Positions 53,002-61,721 of a DNA stretch of 64,000 nt are shown in pieces. The DNA lies in NCBI GenBank assembly GCA_002452405.1, contig DKFP01000004.1, forward strand, positions 339,649-403,648, written 5' to 3'. This DNA comes from Deferribacteraceae bacterium UBA6793. Its GTDB lineage: Bacteria > Chrysiogenota > Deferribacteres > Deferribacterales > Geovibrionaceae. Every line of letters begins with the position of its first letter. Position 1 is the stretch's first letter. The translations under genes were made by a program, and so were the position numbers. The notes beneath the pieces are model-generated. The model made no database searches. It was not told where the DNA came from and saw only the letters and a list, made by a program, of their open reading frames with translations.

Positions 53002-54225
53002 TCAGCTTGAGCAGCAGACCCTGTTTCTGCCTTCGTTCTTTGCTGCGTAAAGCAGAGTGTCCGCAGTGGATATCATATCGTCCAGCCCCTTGCCATAGCT
53101 TGAGCAAACGCCGATGCTTACAGTGATATTTATCTCTATGTTGTTGTACGATACGCCGGAATTTTCTATCATGCTGCGCAGTCCGTCAAAATATTCGTCA
53201 TCGGCACCCGGCTCCACATAAATACAGAACTCCTCGCCGCCGAAACGGGAAACAAGCCCTCGTTTGCCCACATATTCGCTTATAGCCTTTGATATGTTCT
53301 TTAAAACATAGTCGCCAACATCATGCCCATAGGAATCGTTTATGCGTTTAAAGTGATCTATGTCCAGCACTGCTATGCTTTTTGATTTTTCGATGTCAAA
53401 CACGTCATTCATATGCATAAAGAAGTATCTGCGATTGTAAAGACCTGTCAGATAGTCTTTATACGACATATCGCGTATGTGGTCGATTAGCATCAGGGTC
53501 TGAAGGTTCTGGTTCACCCTGCAATAGAACTGTTCGGGACTGAACGGTTTCAGAAGGAAATCATTCGCGCCGTATTTGATAAATTTAGCCGAAAGCTCCG
53601 CCGTACCCTCTCTGGACATACCGATGAAAGCAACCTTGTCCTTAGTAAATTTTTTTCGGATGAGACGCACGAGGTCGAAACCGGATATCTCCGGCATCAG
53701 ATAGTCAGAAATGACTATTTTAAGATTATCCAGCTTCATGGCAAGCTCAAACGCTTCCTTACCGGATTCGCAGGTGTGGACACGGAAAAGATGCGCCGAA
53801 AGCAGCGCCTTTATCCTGTTTCGCATCAGCCGCGAATCATCCGCAACGATAACGTCTATATTGCGGTTAAGCATCATTTGTTTAAGGAGTTTCGCTATAT
53901 ATATGTCGCTGTCCGGGTCTTTTTTGAGGACATAATCGACTATATTCTTTTTCCATATTTTTTCGCGGAGATTTTCATCGTAGTCACCGGTATATACGAT
54001 GGCGGGAATCTTTTTGTCCTGCGTAAAATCAACCATGCCAGCCTGTGCGGCGTCTGGGAGATTAAGGTCAACCACCGCGGCAAAATAATCAAATGCAGAC
54101 GTATATTCCATCGCCTTTGCATATGTTATGGCGTGGTCAACCTCCAGACCGGTTTCAAGCTCTATCCTTTTTTTAAGGAGAGTACCGAGAATATTGCTGT
54201 CTTCAACAACCAGTATCTTGTCCAT
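53002..54225 (-). CDS. Dual-receiver diguanylate cyclase
   Basis: About 407 residues: REC1 (residues 1-115, aspartate in AAVVDLNLPD, lysine in DYVLKKD), REC2 (about 125-240, aspartate in VISDYLMPEISG, lysine in DFLLKPFS) and a GGDEF domain (YLTGLYNRRYFF; active site FGGEEFCIYV). Architecture resembles PleD, which makes c-di-GMP when phosphorylated. The inhibitory RxxD site is not obvious. The start at 54225 (MDKILVVED) fits REC; an in-frame ATG five codons earlier is possible. No adjacent kinase. Confidence 0.92.
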   Translation of the reverse strand: MDKILVVEDSNILGTLLKKRIELETGLEVDHAITYAKAMEYTSAFDYFAAVVDLNLPDAAQAGMVDFTQDKKIPAIVYTGDYDENLREKIWKKNIVDYVLKKDPDSDIYIAKLLKQMMLNRNIDVIVADDSRLMRNRIKALLSAHLFRVHTCESGKEAFELAMKLDNLKIVISDYLMPEISGFDLVRLIRKKFTKDKVAFIGMSREGTAELSAKFIKYGANDFLLKPFSPEQFYCRVNQNLQTLMLIDHIRDMSYKDYLTGLYNRRYFFMHMNDVFDIEKSKSIAVLDIDHFKRINDSYGHDVGDYVLKNISKAISEYVGKRGLVSRFGGEEFCIYVEPGADDEYFDGLRSMIENSGVSYNNIEINITVSIGVCSSYGKGLDDMISTADTLLYAAKNEGRNRVCCSS

Positions 54226-54279
54226 ATGAACCCATTTCAAAAACAGAATATAGAAACCTAGCAGAAAACAAATTTTTTT

Positions 54280-54789
54280 TTAACTGTTATTTTTGTAATT
54301 CTGCACACGTTCACTTATGGATTTCATCGCCGTATTCACTATCTTTACATCTTTTTTATTATGTGTACCAAAAAGCTGAGTGAGCAGGGTATAAAACTGC
54401 GAAACAGAGGATTCATAAACGGCTATCCCATCTTTTGTGGCTGTAATTTTTTTCATGCGCCTGTCTTCTCCGGACTTCACAGCGCCGACATAGCCGGAGC
54501 TTTCCAGCCCCTTTATAACAGAGGATGCGGTCGCACGGGAAATACCCATATGATCCGCCAATTCGTACGGAAAAAGTCCTTCGGAGTGGGAAGAGAGGAT
54601 TGAGAGGGCATTATATCTGCTTAGCGAAAGGTTTTTCTCCGTAAAAAACTTCTCAACCTCAACCAGCATATCGCTGGATGCCTTGAGAATACAGAATACA
54701 GAGGACACAGACGAAGGGTCGATGTTCCTGTCATCGCCCACGGCTGTTTTTATATCCTTTTTATCAGGAATTTCTTTCAGCAGAAACAT
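54280..54789 (-). CDS. MarR-family transcriptional regulator
   Basis: 169 residues: an N-terminal helix extension and a winged helix-turn-helix (LSRYNALSILSSHS, LADHMGISRATASSVIKGLESSGYV in parts, wing GEDRRMKKITAT). Dimeric DNA-binding repressor or activator; ligand and targets unknown. GGTGAG precedes the ATG. Flanked by two c-di-GMP genes, but no target site was recognised. Confidence 0.9.
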   Translation of the reverse strand: MFLLKEIPDKKDIKTAVGDDRNIDPSSVSSVFCILKASSDMLVEVEKFFTEKNLSLSRYNALSILSSHSEGLFPYELADHMGISRATASSVIKGLESSGYVGAVKSGEDRRMKKITATKDGIAVYESSVSQFYTLLTQLFGTHNKKDVKIVNTAMKSISERVQNYKNNS

Positions 54790-54851
54790 AAGCTCACCGT
54801 TTTTTTTAATTTAATTTTACCACAAAATCAGCAAAACAGTGAGAAATGATA

Positions 54852-55736
54852 TCAGAGAATAGAGCGAACCGTGTTTTTTCCTGCGAGTTTTGCCATACTT
54901 ACAGCAATTTCGGCACGTGAAACCGTATTTTCGTAGGCTTCATCCTGTGCAGAGACTTGCGAGCAGCCGAAACTCGCCGTAAGGACCAGCTTACCCGAAG
55001 GGGTGGTTATCTCGCTGGCTTCCAGAACACTGCGGAGTCTCTCCGCAAGTATCTCCGCGCCTTTGGCGTCGGTGTCCGGCAGAAGAACAGAGAATTTGTC
55101 ACCGCCCAGTCTGGCTATCACGTCCGACTGACGAAGAACACGGCGCATCACAGACGCAACGTGCACAAGCAGGGAGTCGCAGACTTTCTGTCCGTATATC
55201 TCCATTGTCTCGCGGAAACCATCCAGATCAACCGAAATCACAGAATAGGTTCGGAAAGTGCGCAGAAATCTGTGATAAAAACTGTTAAGCTCAGTTATAA
55301 AAAAACTACGGGAATAAACGCCTGTCAGCGGATCAGAAAAGGATGTTTCTTTCAGTTTTGATTCCGTGTTTTTCTGTTCGGTGATATCCCTTGCAAGCCA
55401 TATGACGCATTTTTTTTCCATAAAGCTGAAAGGAGCCACCCGCGCTTCAAACCACACTTTGCCAGGCTCTGCCCCGCCAACACGGCAGGAGGATTCTTCG
55501 AAATCGTATTCGTAGATATTTGGTTCGTCAGCGGATATCGTTTCACGGATTATCGAAATAAATCTGTCGGCAAGCTGTCTGTCAACCACTTCATAAATAT
55601 TTCTGCCGATAAGCATCCTTCCGTCGCCCGCTCCTCGTCCGATAACATCGACATAGTCTCCGTTTTCGGAAAAAACATAGACAGGATCAGGTAATGCGCT
55701 TACCGCGGCATATATAAATTCGTGACTGTTTTTCAT
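54852..55736 (-). CDS. PAS-GGDEF protein with degenerate active site
   Basis: About 294 residues: PAS domain (IYAAVSALPDPVYVFSENGDYVDVIGRG region and PAC-like KVWFEARVAPF), then a GGDEF-fold domain (SDPLTGVYSRSFF). The signature reads GGDKF rather than GGDEF, and the metal-binding loop DLDGFRETMEIYGQKVCDSLL (in parts) departs from the DIDHFKxxND pattern, so cyclase activity is doubtful. It might bind GTP or c-di-GMP as a sensor. ATG 55736 has GAGGTG upstream; ATG 55787 is an alternative. Divergent from the EAL gene. Confidence 0.85.
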   Translation of the reverse strand: MKNSHEFIYAAVSALPDPVYVFSENGDYVDVIGRGAGDGRMLIGRNIYEVVDRQLADRFISIIRETISADEPNIYEYDFEESSCRVGGAEPGKVWFEARVAPFSFMEKKCVIWLARDITEQKNTESKLKETSFSDPLTGVYSRSFFITELNSFYHRFLRTFRTYSVISVDLDGFRETMEIYGQKVCDSLLVHVASVMRRVLRQSDVIARLGGDKFSVLLPDTDAKGAEILAERLRSVLEASEITTPSGKLVLTASFGCSQVSAQDEAYENTVSRAEIAVSMAKLAGKNTVRSIL

Positions 55737-55907
55737 GTTCTGCCAACACCTCGAAATGATATATTCCGAGCTTAATTTAATATTCATGATTTCGCAACGG
55801 ATATATTTACTCTTATTCCATGTAAAAGTTTCACAAAGACTTCAACTCACTGTTCCATGTTTAGTATTATATGGTATTATGAATAAATTTGATTTACCGG
55901 TAGATTA

Positions 55908-57473
55908 ATGAATTTTATATTTAGATTTCTGAATAAACGCTACACCATCAGACTCATGATCCTTTTTATGTCAGTTTTTCTTTTCCTCTTCTTTGTTGGC
56001 GGGGCTGTACCTGTTATGCTTGAAGACTACGCTGAAAAAAACGAAAGTTATGCACATAAGTACATCGGCGAAATGGACAGGATATCGGCGGATGTCAGAG
56101 CGGCGCTCACCAAACTTAACAAACTCAACCTTGAAAACTGCGACACAGAAATGATAAAACAGATGCGCTTTGCCCAGTTTGAATCGAAATTTATCAAAGA
56201 TATAGGATACAGTCTCGGCGGCAAACTGCTCTGCACTTCCGGTCTGGGAAAACTGGAAAAACCTTTTGACGAGCTTCCTCCGGACCTTATAACCCCCGAC
56301 GGCGCGCTTGTCTGGCTTAAAGTACCCATAAAACTCTTCGATTTTGAAAAAATGGCACACGTTGTCCGCGTCGAACATTTCAACGCTGTTTTCAACACCA
56401 GCGAGATAGATCAGGACGACATAACAGCATCAAACATAGCTATCTATGTCGTTCAGAAAAATAAGCCCCCTTACTTTTACGGCGGAAACAAAGATCTGAC
56501 CATTGACAGATTCGTCCGCAAAGCCTCAGTCTACGACATGCACGGAATGAAAACCATAAGATGTTCGGGATCGTCAAATATCTGCGCGGCAGTCTACGTT
56601 TCGTATTCTGAGATAATACAAAAAGAAGCATCTATGATATTCGGCATCGTTATGCTGTCCGCAATCAGTACCATCTTTTTCATGAAATTCCTCTATGACC
56701 TGCTGAATAAGATCAAGGGATTCAGAAACAGATTCCGGTTCTGCATAAACCGAGAAAGGGTTCTCTGCTACTATCAGCCCATAGTGGAAATGAAGACCTC
56801 GAAACTTATCGGATGCGAGGTACTATGCCGTTGGGTGGACTTTGACGGACGCGTCGCAACACCGGACGAGTTTCTGCACATAATAAAAGAACTCCACAAA
56901 ACCAGAGAATTCACACAGATAATAATCGATAAATCATTCGAAGAGCTTGCGCCGATAATAAGCAGCATCCCCGGATTCAAGATATCTTTCAACATATTCC
57001 CGTCTGATTTCCAGTCGGAAACTATAGTGGATATGATAGGACACTATCGGGTCAAGCATCCTGAACTGACCATCAATCTTGAGCTTACAGAAGACGAACT
57101 CATTGAACTTGCTCAGGTTTCAATAGCAATCGACGAGTTGAGAGCATGGGGCTATGTAATATCCATAGACGATTTCGGCACAGGATATTCCAGCCTTTCA
57201 TACCTGCGCGACATAAACGCGGACTACATAAAAATAGACCGCTCGTTTGTGCGGGAGATTGAACACGGTTCCATCAAATCAAGCCTTATACCGAACATCG
57301 TAAACATAGCCAACGATATCGGTGCGCAGGTTATCGCCGAGGGTATAGAAAACTATCAACAGATAGAATTCCTCACGTCTTACAACGTGCCCTATGGTCA
57401 GGGGTATCTTTTCGGCAAACCCTGTCCGGCGGAAGAATTTTCGAAACTTGTTTGCGGCGATACCCTTTGTTAA
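55908..57473 (+). CDS. CSS-domain EAL phosphodiesterase
   Basis: 521 residues: helix (14-36), a periplasmic CSS-type domain (about 40-235, with Cys109 in LLCTSG and a later Cys in NICAAVY that could form a redox disulfide), second helix (about 243-262) and a cytoplasmic EAL domain (280-515). The EAL signature is EVL (GCEVLCRW), as usual for CSS members, and DDFGTGYSSLSYL, KIDRSFV and the AEGIEN block are intact, so c-di-GMP hydrolysis is likely. In E. coli such enzymes respond to periplasmic redox state. Starts at the ATG 55908 with no strong ribosome site. Confidence 0.92.
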   Translation: MNFIFRFLNKRYTIRLMILFMSVFLFLFFVGGAVPVMLEDYAEKNESYAHKYIGEMDRISADVRAALTKLNKLNLENCDTEMIKQMRFAQFESKFIKDIGYSLGGKLLCTSGLGKLEKPFDELPPDLITPDGALVWLKVPIKLFDFEKMAHVVRVEHFNAVFNTSEIDQDDITASNIAIYVVQKNKPPYFYGGNKDLTIDRFVRKASVYDMHGMKTIRCSGSSNICAAVYVSYSEIIQKEASMIFGIVMLSAISTIFFMKFLYDLLNKIKGFRNRFRFCINRERVLCYYQPIVEMKTSKLIGCEVLCRWVDFDGRVATPDEFLHIIKELHKTREFTQIIIDKSFEELAPIISSIPGFKISFNIFPSDFQSETIVDMIGHYRVKHPELTINLELTEDELIELAQVSIAIDELRAWGYVISIDDFGTGYSSLSYLRDINADYIKIDRSFVREIEHGSIKSSLIPNIVNIANDIGAQVIAEGIENYQQIEFLTSYNVPYGQGYLFGKPCPAEEFSKLVCGDTLC

Positions 57474-57508
57474 GTTGCAATTTTCTGTAAAATAAGTATA
57501 TTAATTAT

Positions 57509-57642
57509 ATTCTCAGGGCGGGGTGCAATTCCCCACCGGCGGTAATCCTTAGCAGGTAGCCCGCGAGCGTCTGCCTCACAGCAGAGACAGCAGATACGGT
57601 GTGATTCCGTAGCCGACGGTTAAAGTCCGGATGGAAGAGGAT
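57509..57642 (+). promoter_or_regulatory. FMN riboswitch (RFN element)
   Basis: Contains the conserved RFN order: CAGGGCGGGGTGCAATTCCCCACCGGCGGTAAT region (in parts), AGCCCGCGAGCG, a variable hairpin, GATTCCGTAGCCGACGGT (in parts) and AGTCCGGATGGAAGAGGA (18 bases). The closing stem ATTCTC (57509-57514)/GAGGAT (57637-57642) pairs. It senses FMN and represses riboflavin genes. Confidence 0.95.
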
Positions 57643-57693
57643 TTCTTGAATGTGTCACGTTTATGCGTAACCAAACCACTCTCCCAACACGCC

Positions 57694-57729
57694 CTGATTC
57701 ATGTTCATAAGGAGTAAATCATGAATCAG
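57694..57729 (+). promoter_or_regulatory. Ribosome-site sequestering hairpin of ribB
   Basis: CTGATTCATG (57694-57703) and CATGAATCAG (57720-57729) are a perfect 10-base inverted repeat. The loop carries AAGGAG and the 3' arm contains the ribB ATG. The adjacent CGCCCT (57690-57695) can pair with AGGGCG (57515-57520) of the aptamer, giving a mutually exclusive anti-sequestering fold. Confidence 0.75.
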
Positions 57730-58350
57730 ACAGGATTATCAATCTTCGGAAATTCAACACAACGCATGGAAAAAGCTCTGGCATCGCTGAAATCAGGCGA
57801 AGGCATCATTGTTGTCGATGATGAGAACAGAGAGAACGAAGGGGACATTATCTATCCCGCAGAAACACTCACTTCAACCCAGATGGCAAGGCTTATCCGC
57901 GATTGCAGCGGTATCGTATGCGTGTGCATCACGGAGGATCAGCGCGAAAAACTGGAACTTGAAATGATGACCCGCAACAACAGAAGCCAGTTCGGAACGG
58001 CGTTCACAGTGTCTGTGGAGGCTGCTGAAGGTGTTACAACAGGGGTTTCGGCATCAGACAGGCTGACAACAGTACGTGCCGTCATGAATGGTGCAAAACT
58101 CGCCTCACCCGGACACGTTTTCCCTCTGGTGGCGCGCAGTGGAGGCGTTTTCGAACGCGGCGGACACACGGAAGCAACAATAGATATGATGAAACTGGCC
58201 GGCTGTAAACCTTGCGGAGTGCTCTGCGAGCTGACAAACCCGGACGGAACTATGATGAAACTGCCGGATATCACAGCATATGCGGCACATAACGGATTTA
58301 CGGTCATAAGTATTGAGGATATCAAAGAATATATAGGCGCACACGTATGA
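57721..58350 (+). CDS. ribB: 3,4-dihydroxy-2-butanone 4-phosphate synthase
   Basis: 209 residues; converts ribulose 5-phosphate to the four-carbon unit of riboflavin. The metal and substrate motif is DDENRENEGDIIYPAE, with TRNNRSQFGTAFTVSVEA downstream in line with the family, and the RSGGVFERGGHTEATIDMM region (in parts) holding the catalytic histidine. It is a stand-alone RibB, not fused to RibA. Under FMN-riboswitch control, probably at translation, and ended by a strong terminator. Confidence 0.97.
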   Translation: MNQTGLSIFGNSTQRMEKALASLKSGEGIIVVDDENRENEGDIIYPAETLTSTQMARLIRDCSGIVCVCITEDQREKLELEMMTRNNRSQFGTAFTVSVEAAEGVTTGVSASDRLTTVRAVMNGAKLASPGHVFPLVARSGGVFERGGHTEATIDMMKLAGCKPCGVLCELTNPDGTMMKLPDITAYAAHNGFTVISIEDIKEYIGAHV

Positions 58351-58355
58351 AAAAA

Positions 58356-58384
58356 GCCGGAGTAAAAACTCCGGCTTTTTTTTT
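58356..58384. terminator. Bidirectional terminator after ribB
   Basis: GCCGGAGT-AAAA-ACTCCGGC with an A-run before and nine T after; serves ribB and the convergent cytochrome operon. Confidence 0.95.
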
Positions 58385-59018
58385 ATTTAGGCATCGTCAT
58401 TTCAAACTTCTGGTGACAACTCACACAATAAGCCGTCTGCTCGGTGTGTATGTGGTGGCACATGCTGCACGCCACATCGCCAAGATGCGACTTGTGCGGG
58501 TTTCTATCCTTAAACTCCATAGGCTCTGTCTTTTTCTGAAGATCCTCCAGCGGTCCGTGACATGCCAGACAAACGTCGTTGCTCACCTCAGCGGCGAATA
58601 CCGGCAACTCTTTACCATGACAGCCTGTACAGAACACTTGCGCTTTTGCGTGTTTATTGTCCATTAAAGCAGATGTCTGCCAGCTTACCATCGTATCTTT
58701 GATAAGGTCGGTCTCCTCTGTAACCTTACCCTTTTTTCCGCCTTTAACTGTGAAAGGAGCGTTTCCTTTCATCTCGTGGCAGACGGAACATTCAACACCT
58801 TCGTTATGCTTCAGATGTATGCCGGCAGCAAACGGGTCGGTCTTGCCTATGTCCACACCCTTGTGACATGCCGGGCATGTCACAGGCTGGAACTTTACCT
58901 TTTTATGGTCTTTAGGCAAAACATCCGAAGGCTGGTGGCACTCAAGACAAGCGGGCTTTTGCGCCGCAATCACAAATCCTGAGAGACACAGCAGAATCAT
59001 TAATATCAAAGTTTTCAC
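58383..59018 (-). CDS. Seven-haem periplasmic cytochrome c
   Basis: 211 residues with a signal peptide (to about residue 19) and seven CxxCH sites: CLECH, CPACH, CSVCH, CTGCH, CLACH, CSMCH and CVSCH. Several further histidines (DHKK, IHLKH, HKSH, HHIH) can serve as sixth ligands. It follows the Tat flavoprotein gene by 54 bases and would be its electron donor or acceptor, equivalent to the haem domain of Shewanella flavocytochrome c split onto its own polypeptide. Confidence 0.93.
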   Translation of the reverse strand: MKTLILMILLCLSGFVIAAQKPACLECHQPSDVLPKDHKKVKFQPVTCPACHKGVDIGKTDPFAAGIHLKHNEGVECSVCHEMKGNAPFTVKGGKKGKVTEETDLIKDTMVSWQTSALMDNKHAKAQVFCTGCHGKELPVFAAEVSNDVCLACHGPLEDLQKKTEPMEFKDRNPHKSHLGDVACSMCHHIHTEQTAYCVSCHQKFEMTMPK

Positions 59019-59072
59019 GGCGTCACCTTAAAATAAAGACGGGCGGAGCGGCAAACTCCGCCCGAAATATGT

Positions 59073-60605
59073 TTATTTCACAGCACTGCGTCCGGCTATT
59101 CTGCCGAAAACAACGCAGTCGGCTATCGCGTTTCCTCCCAGCCTGTTATCACCGTGGATACCGCCTGTCGATTCGCCACATGCGAAGAAATTAGGTATCA
59201 CGTTACCCCATATATCAATGACCTGTGTCTGCTCATTTATACGCAGACCGCCCATTGTGTGGTGAACTGCCGGCCATTGTGCGATACCGTAGAACGGACC
59301 TTTGTCTATGGGTATCATTCTTGCGGTTATTGGTTTGCCGAAGTCGGGGTCTTTACCGTCTTTAAGATACTGGTTGTGCTGATTCACTGTGGCAACAAGT
59401 GTATCAGCAGGCAGACCGAGTTTCTGTGCCAGTTCCGCAATGGAATCAGCTTTGAAAAATCTGCCTTTGGCAATACCCTTGTCAACCTCTTCCTGTGTAC
59501 CCATAAGGGGTATCATCGCTTGACAGAAAATTGAATATGTAGGCTTCATGCCTGTGTTTATCTCGGCATGAGAAACAACGTCTCTTCTCTCAAGGTCGTT
59601 GACAAATCTTTTACCCTTCTTATCAACATATATAAGTCCGTAGCCGGGTCCTCTGAACGGATATACGGCAGGGCTGTCCAGCGTGCCTGTTTCCGGTTCC
59701 GCATAAGGATAAAGCTGGATGAAGCACATCTGAAGGCTGTCTGCGCCTATAGCCTGTGCATACCTGAGCATTTCACCTGTTGCACCGGGCTGGTTCGTAC
59801 AGTTAAATTCGGGCACGATGGCAGGGTTGAAACTCATACGCATTTTAATATCTCGTGAGAAACCACCGCTCGCCATGATGACTGCCTTTTTAGCCTTAAA
59901 GTTGCGTTTTCTGCCTTTTACATCCACTTCAACACCAAGCACAGGCTTATTGTCGCCCTCTTCGCGCCATATCCAGCTGACAGGCATGTTGAGCATTATT
60001 TTTGCGCCGCGTTTCTCTGCTATGCGTTTAAGAGCTTCTGTGTAACCACGTCCGACACCCTCAACACAGGTGTGCGTACGGTATGCACTGTGTCCACCTG
60101 TACGGTTCAGAATGTGACGGAGCTGAAGACCGCCCTCTGTTACCATCCAGTTCAAAGCATCGCTTGAATTGTCGGTAAGTATCTGAACAAGTTCAGGGTT
60201 TCCATAAAAGTCGCCGCCTTTGATGGTGTCGGCTTTATGAAGAGCTGCGCTGTCGTCGCCGAGTTTGAGTGTTTCACGCAAATGGAGAAGATCTGTCCAG
60301 CTGTTATATTCACCACCGTTGATGATTGAGTTACCACCGTAAAGAGGCATTTTCTCAAGTATCACGACATCAAGACCGCCCGCAGCCGCTTCTGCTGCTG
60401 CTGCCAGTCCTGCAAAGCCTGAACCGATTACAATCACGTCATAGCTTTTATCCCATTTGGCAGGTATTTTCTTCGGAGCCATTGCTTCAGCTTCGGAGGG
60501 TGATAAAAGGTTCATCGCCATACCGCTTGCCGTTACAGCTGCAACTGTCATTCCGGTCTGCAAGAAACGGCGTCTTGAAAGACCGCTTTCACTTTTGTTT
60601 TTCAT
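59073..60605 (-). CDS. Tat-exported flavoprotein, fumarate/urocanate reductase-like
   Basis: 510 residues: twin-arginine signal (SRRRFLQTG), FAD-binding VIVIGSGFAGLAAA, and the flavocytochrome c domain with GGHSAYRTH, the proton-donor region LERRDVVSHAE, the HHTMGGL histidine block, and GIHGDNRLGGNAIADCVVFGR (in parts) near the C-terminus. It probably reduces a C=C bond of an exported substrate such as fumarate, urocanate or an acrylate. The exact acceptor is unknown. GGAGG precedes the ATG at 60605. The cytochrome gene is cotranscribed. Confidence 0.92.
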   Translation of the reverse strand: MKNKSESGLSRRRFLQTGMTVAAVTASGMAMNLLSPSEAEAMAPKKIPAKWDKSYDVIVIGSGFAGLAAAAEAAAGGLDVVILEKMPLYGGNSIINGGEYNSWTDLLHLRETLKLGDDSAALHKADTIKGGDFYGNPELVQILTDNSSDALNWMVTEGGLQLRHILNRTGGHSAYRTHTCVEGVGRGYTEALKRIAEKRGAKIMLNMPVSWIWREEGDNKPVLGVEVDVKGRKRNFKAKKAVIMASGGFSRDIKMRMSFNPAIVPEFNCTNQPGATGEMLRYAQAIGADSLQMCFIQLYPYAEPETGTLDSPAVYPFRGPGYGLIYVDKKGKRFVNDLERRDVVSHAEINTGMKPTYSIFCQAMIPLMGTQEEVDKGIAKGRFFKADSIAELAQKLGLPADTLVATVNQHNQYLKDGKDPDFGKPITARMIPIDKGPFYGIAQWPAVHHTMGGLRINEQTQVIDIWGNVIPNFFACGESTGGIHGDNRLGGNAIADCVVFGRIAGRSAVK

Positions 60606-60654
60606 GGCAACCTCCTGAAATATGAAACTTAATCCAACAATGAATTATACACCC

Positions 60655-60672
60655 GATTAAACATTTTTAATC
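60655..60672. promoter_or_regulatory. Palindrome GATTAAA-CATT-TTTAATC upstream of the flavoprotein gene
   Basis: Perfect 7-base arms centred about 58 bases before the flavoprotein start, followed by AATCA-GGCGT-TGATT (60669-60683). Possible operator. The remaining gap to 60938 is very AT-rich with no gene recognised. Confidence 0.4.
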
Positions 60673-60938
60673 AGGCGTTGATTTATTAAACCTGTAATAA
60701 CTTTTCATTCTGAAAATTCATATAGAAAAAGAGGTATTTACGTTTATTGTAAATTTTGTAAAGGTATGCTCAGGTAATATTTGATAAAATAATTTAATAT
60801 TGCTGGAAAATGATATAAATAATTATTATCTGTTATTTGTATCGTCGCAGTATCAGACTGAGAAATCAAATCTTTTAATATTGTATCAATAGAGACTTTT
60901 CTTAATTTCCATAACAATAAGATTAACCGACAATTTTA

Positions 60939-61623
60939 TTAAAGTCGTCTTAATGGTTCAGCCGATAGTTTCCCGAAATAATAACCCTGGGTATAGTCAA
61001 TCCCAAGCGCCTTAAACCATTCAAATTATTCAATGTTTTCAATACCTTCCGCAAGCTCTTTGGATCCGTCGTCTTTTGCCATAGAAACCAACGCTCTGGC
61101 AACTGCCTGTTTCATAATGTTTTTATGAACATCACGCAAAAGTTCTATATCTATCTTAATTATGTCCGAACTGAGACTTGCGAACACATTTAATGCGGAA
61201 TAACCGCTGCCCACATCATCCATAGCTGTTCTGAACCATTTTTCTTTGTAAAAGCATAAAATATTCTGAAGATGCGGTGTACTGTCCACATTTTCAGTTT
61301 CGAAAACATCAAAAAAGATGGTGTCCGGATCAAATTCCAGTTGGTTCGCTCATTTCACAGTATCTTTAAGACAAAACTCAGGGTTATATATGGAAGTGGG
61401 AAGAAAGTTTCGGTAAGCTCTCCACGTGACGCACACGCGTTTATAACATCAGAAAAACAGTCGGTGACAAAATGGATATTATGCCGTGTTTTGTAGTCTT
61501 GAATGATTCCCTTGTGAGAATTGTGTTAATTTTTTCGGGAATATACTCATGGGACGCACTTATATATACGCCATTTACACCCTGTGGCACATGCGGAACC
61601 TCAGTACATTTGACACAGCTCAT
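60939..61623 (-). pseudogene. Decayed EAL-domain gene
   Basis: Fragments in different frames read as one EAL protein: MSCVKCTEVPHVPQG start (GAGGTG ribosome site), then HNIHFVTDCFSDV and ACASRGELTETF in a second frame, YRNFLPTSIYNPEFCL-DTVK in another, a TGA, then ANQLEFDPDTIFFDVFE, MDDVGSGYSALNVF and LAEGIENIE, a TAA replacing a sense codon at 61026, and FEWFKALGIDYTQGYYFGK to the end. At least two frameshifts and two in-frame stops, so it is not functional. Confidence 0.85.
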
Positions 61624-61721
61624 AAGCACCTCATCAACTACAGGGTTGCAAAAGTCGTTTCAGATATTTATTATAGCATCTGCTGTAAATGTTTAAACAC
61701 GAATTAATTTTGGGAGGATAC

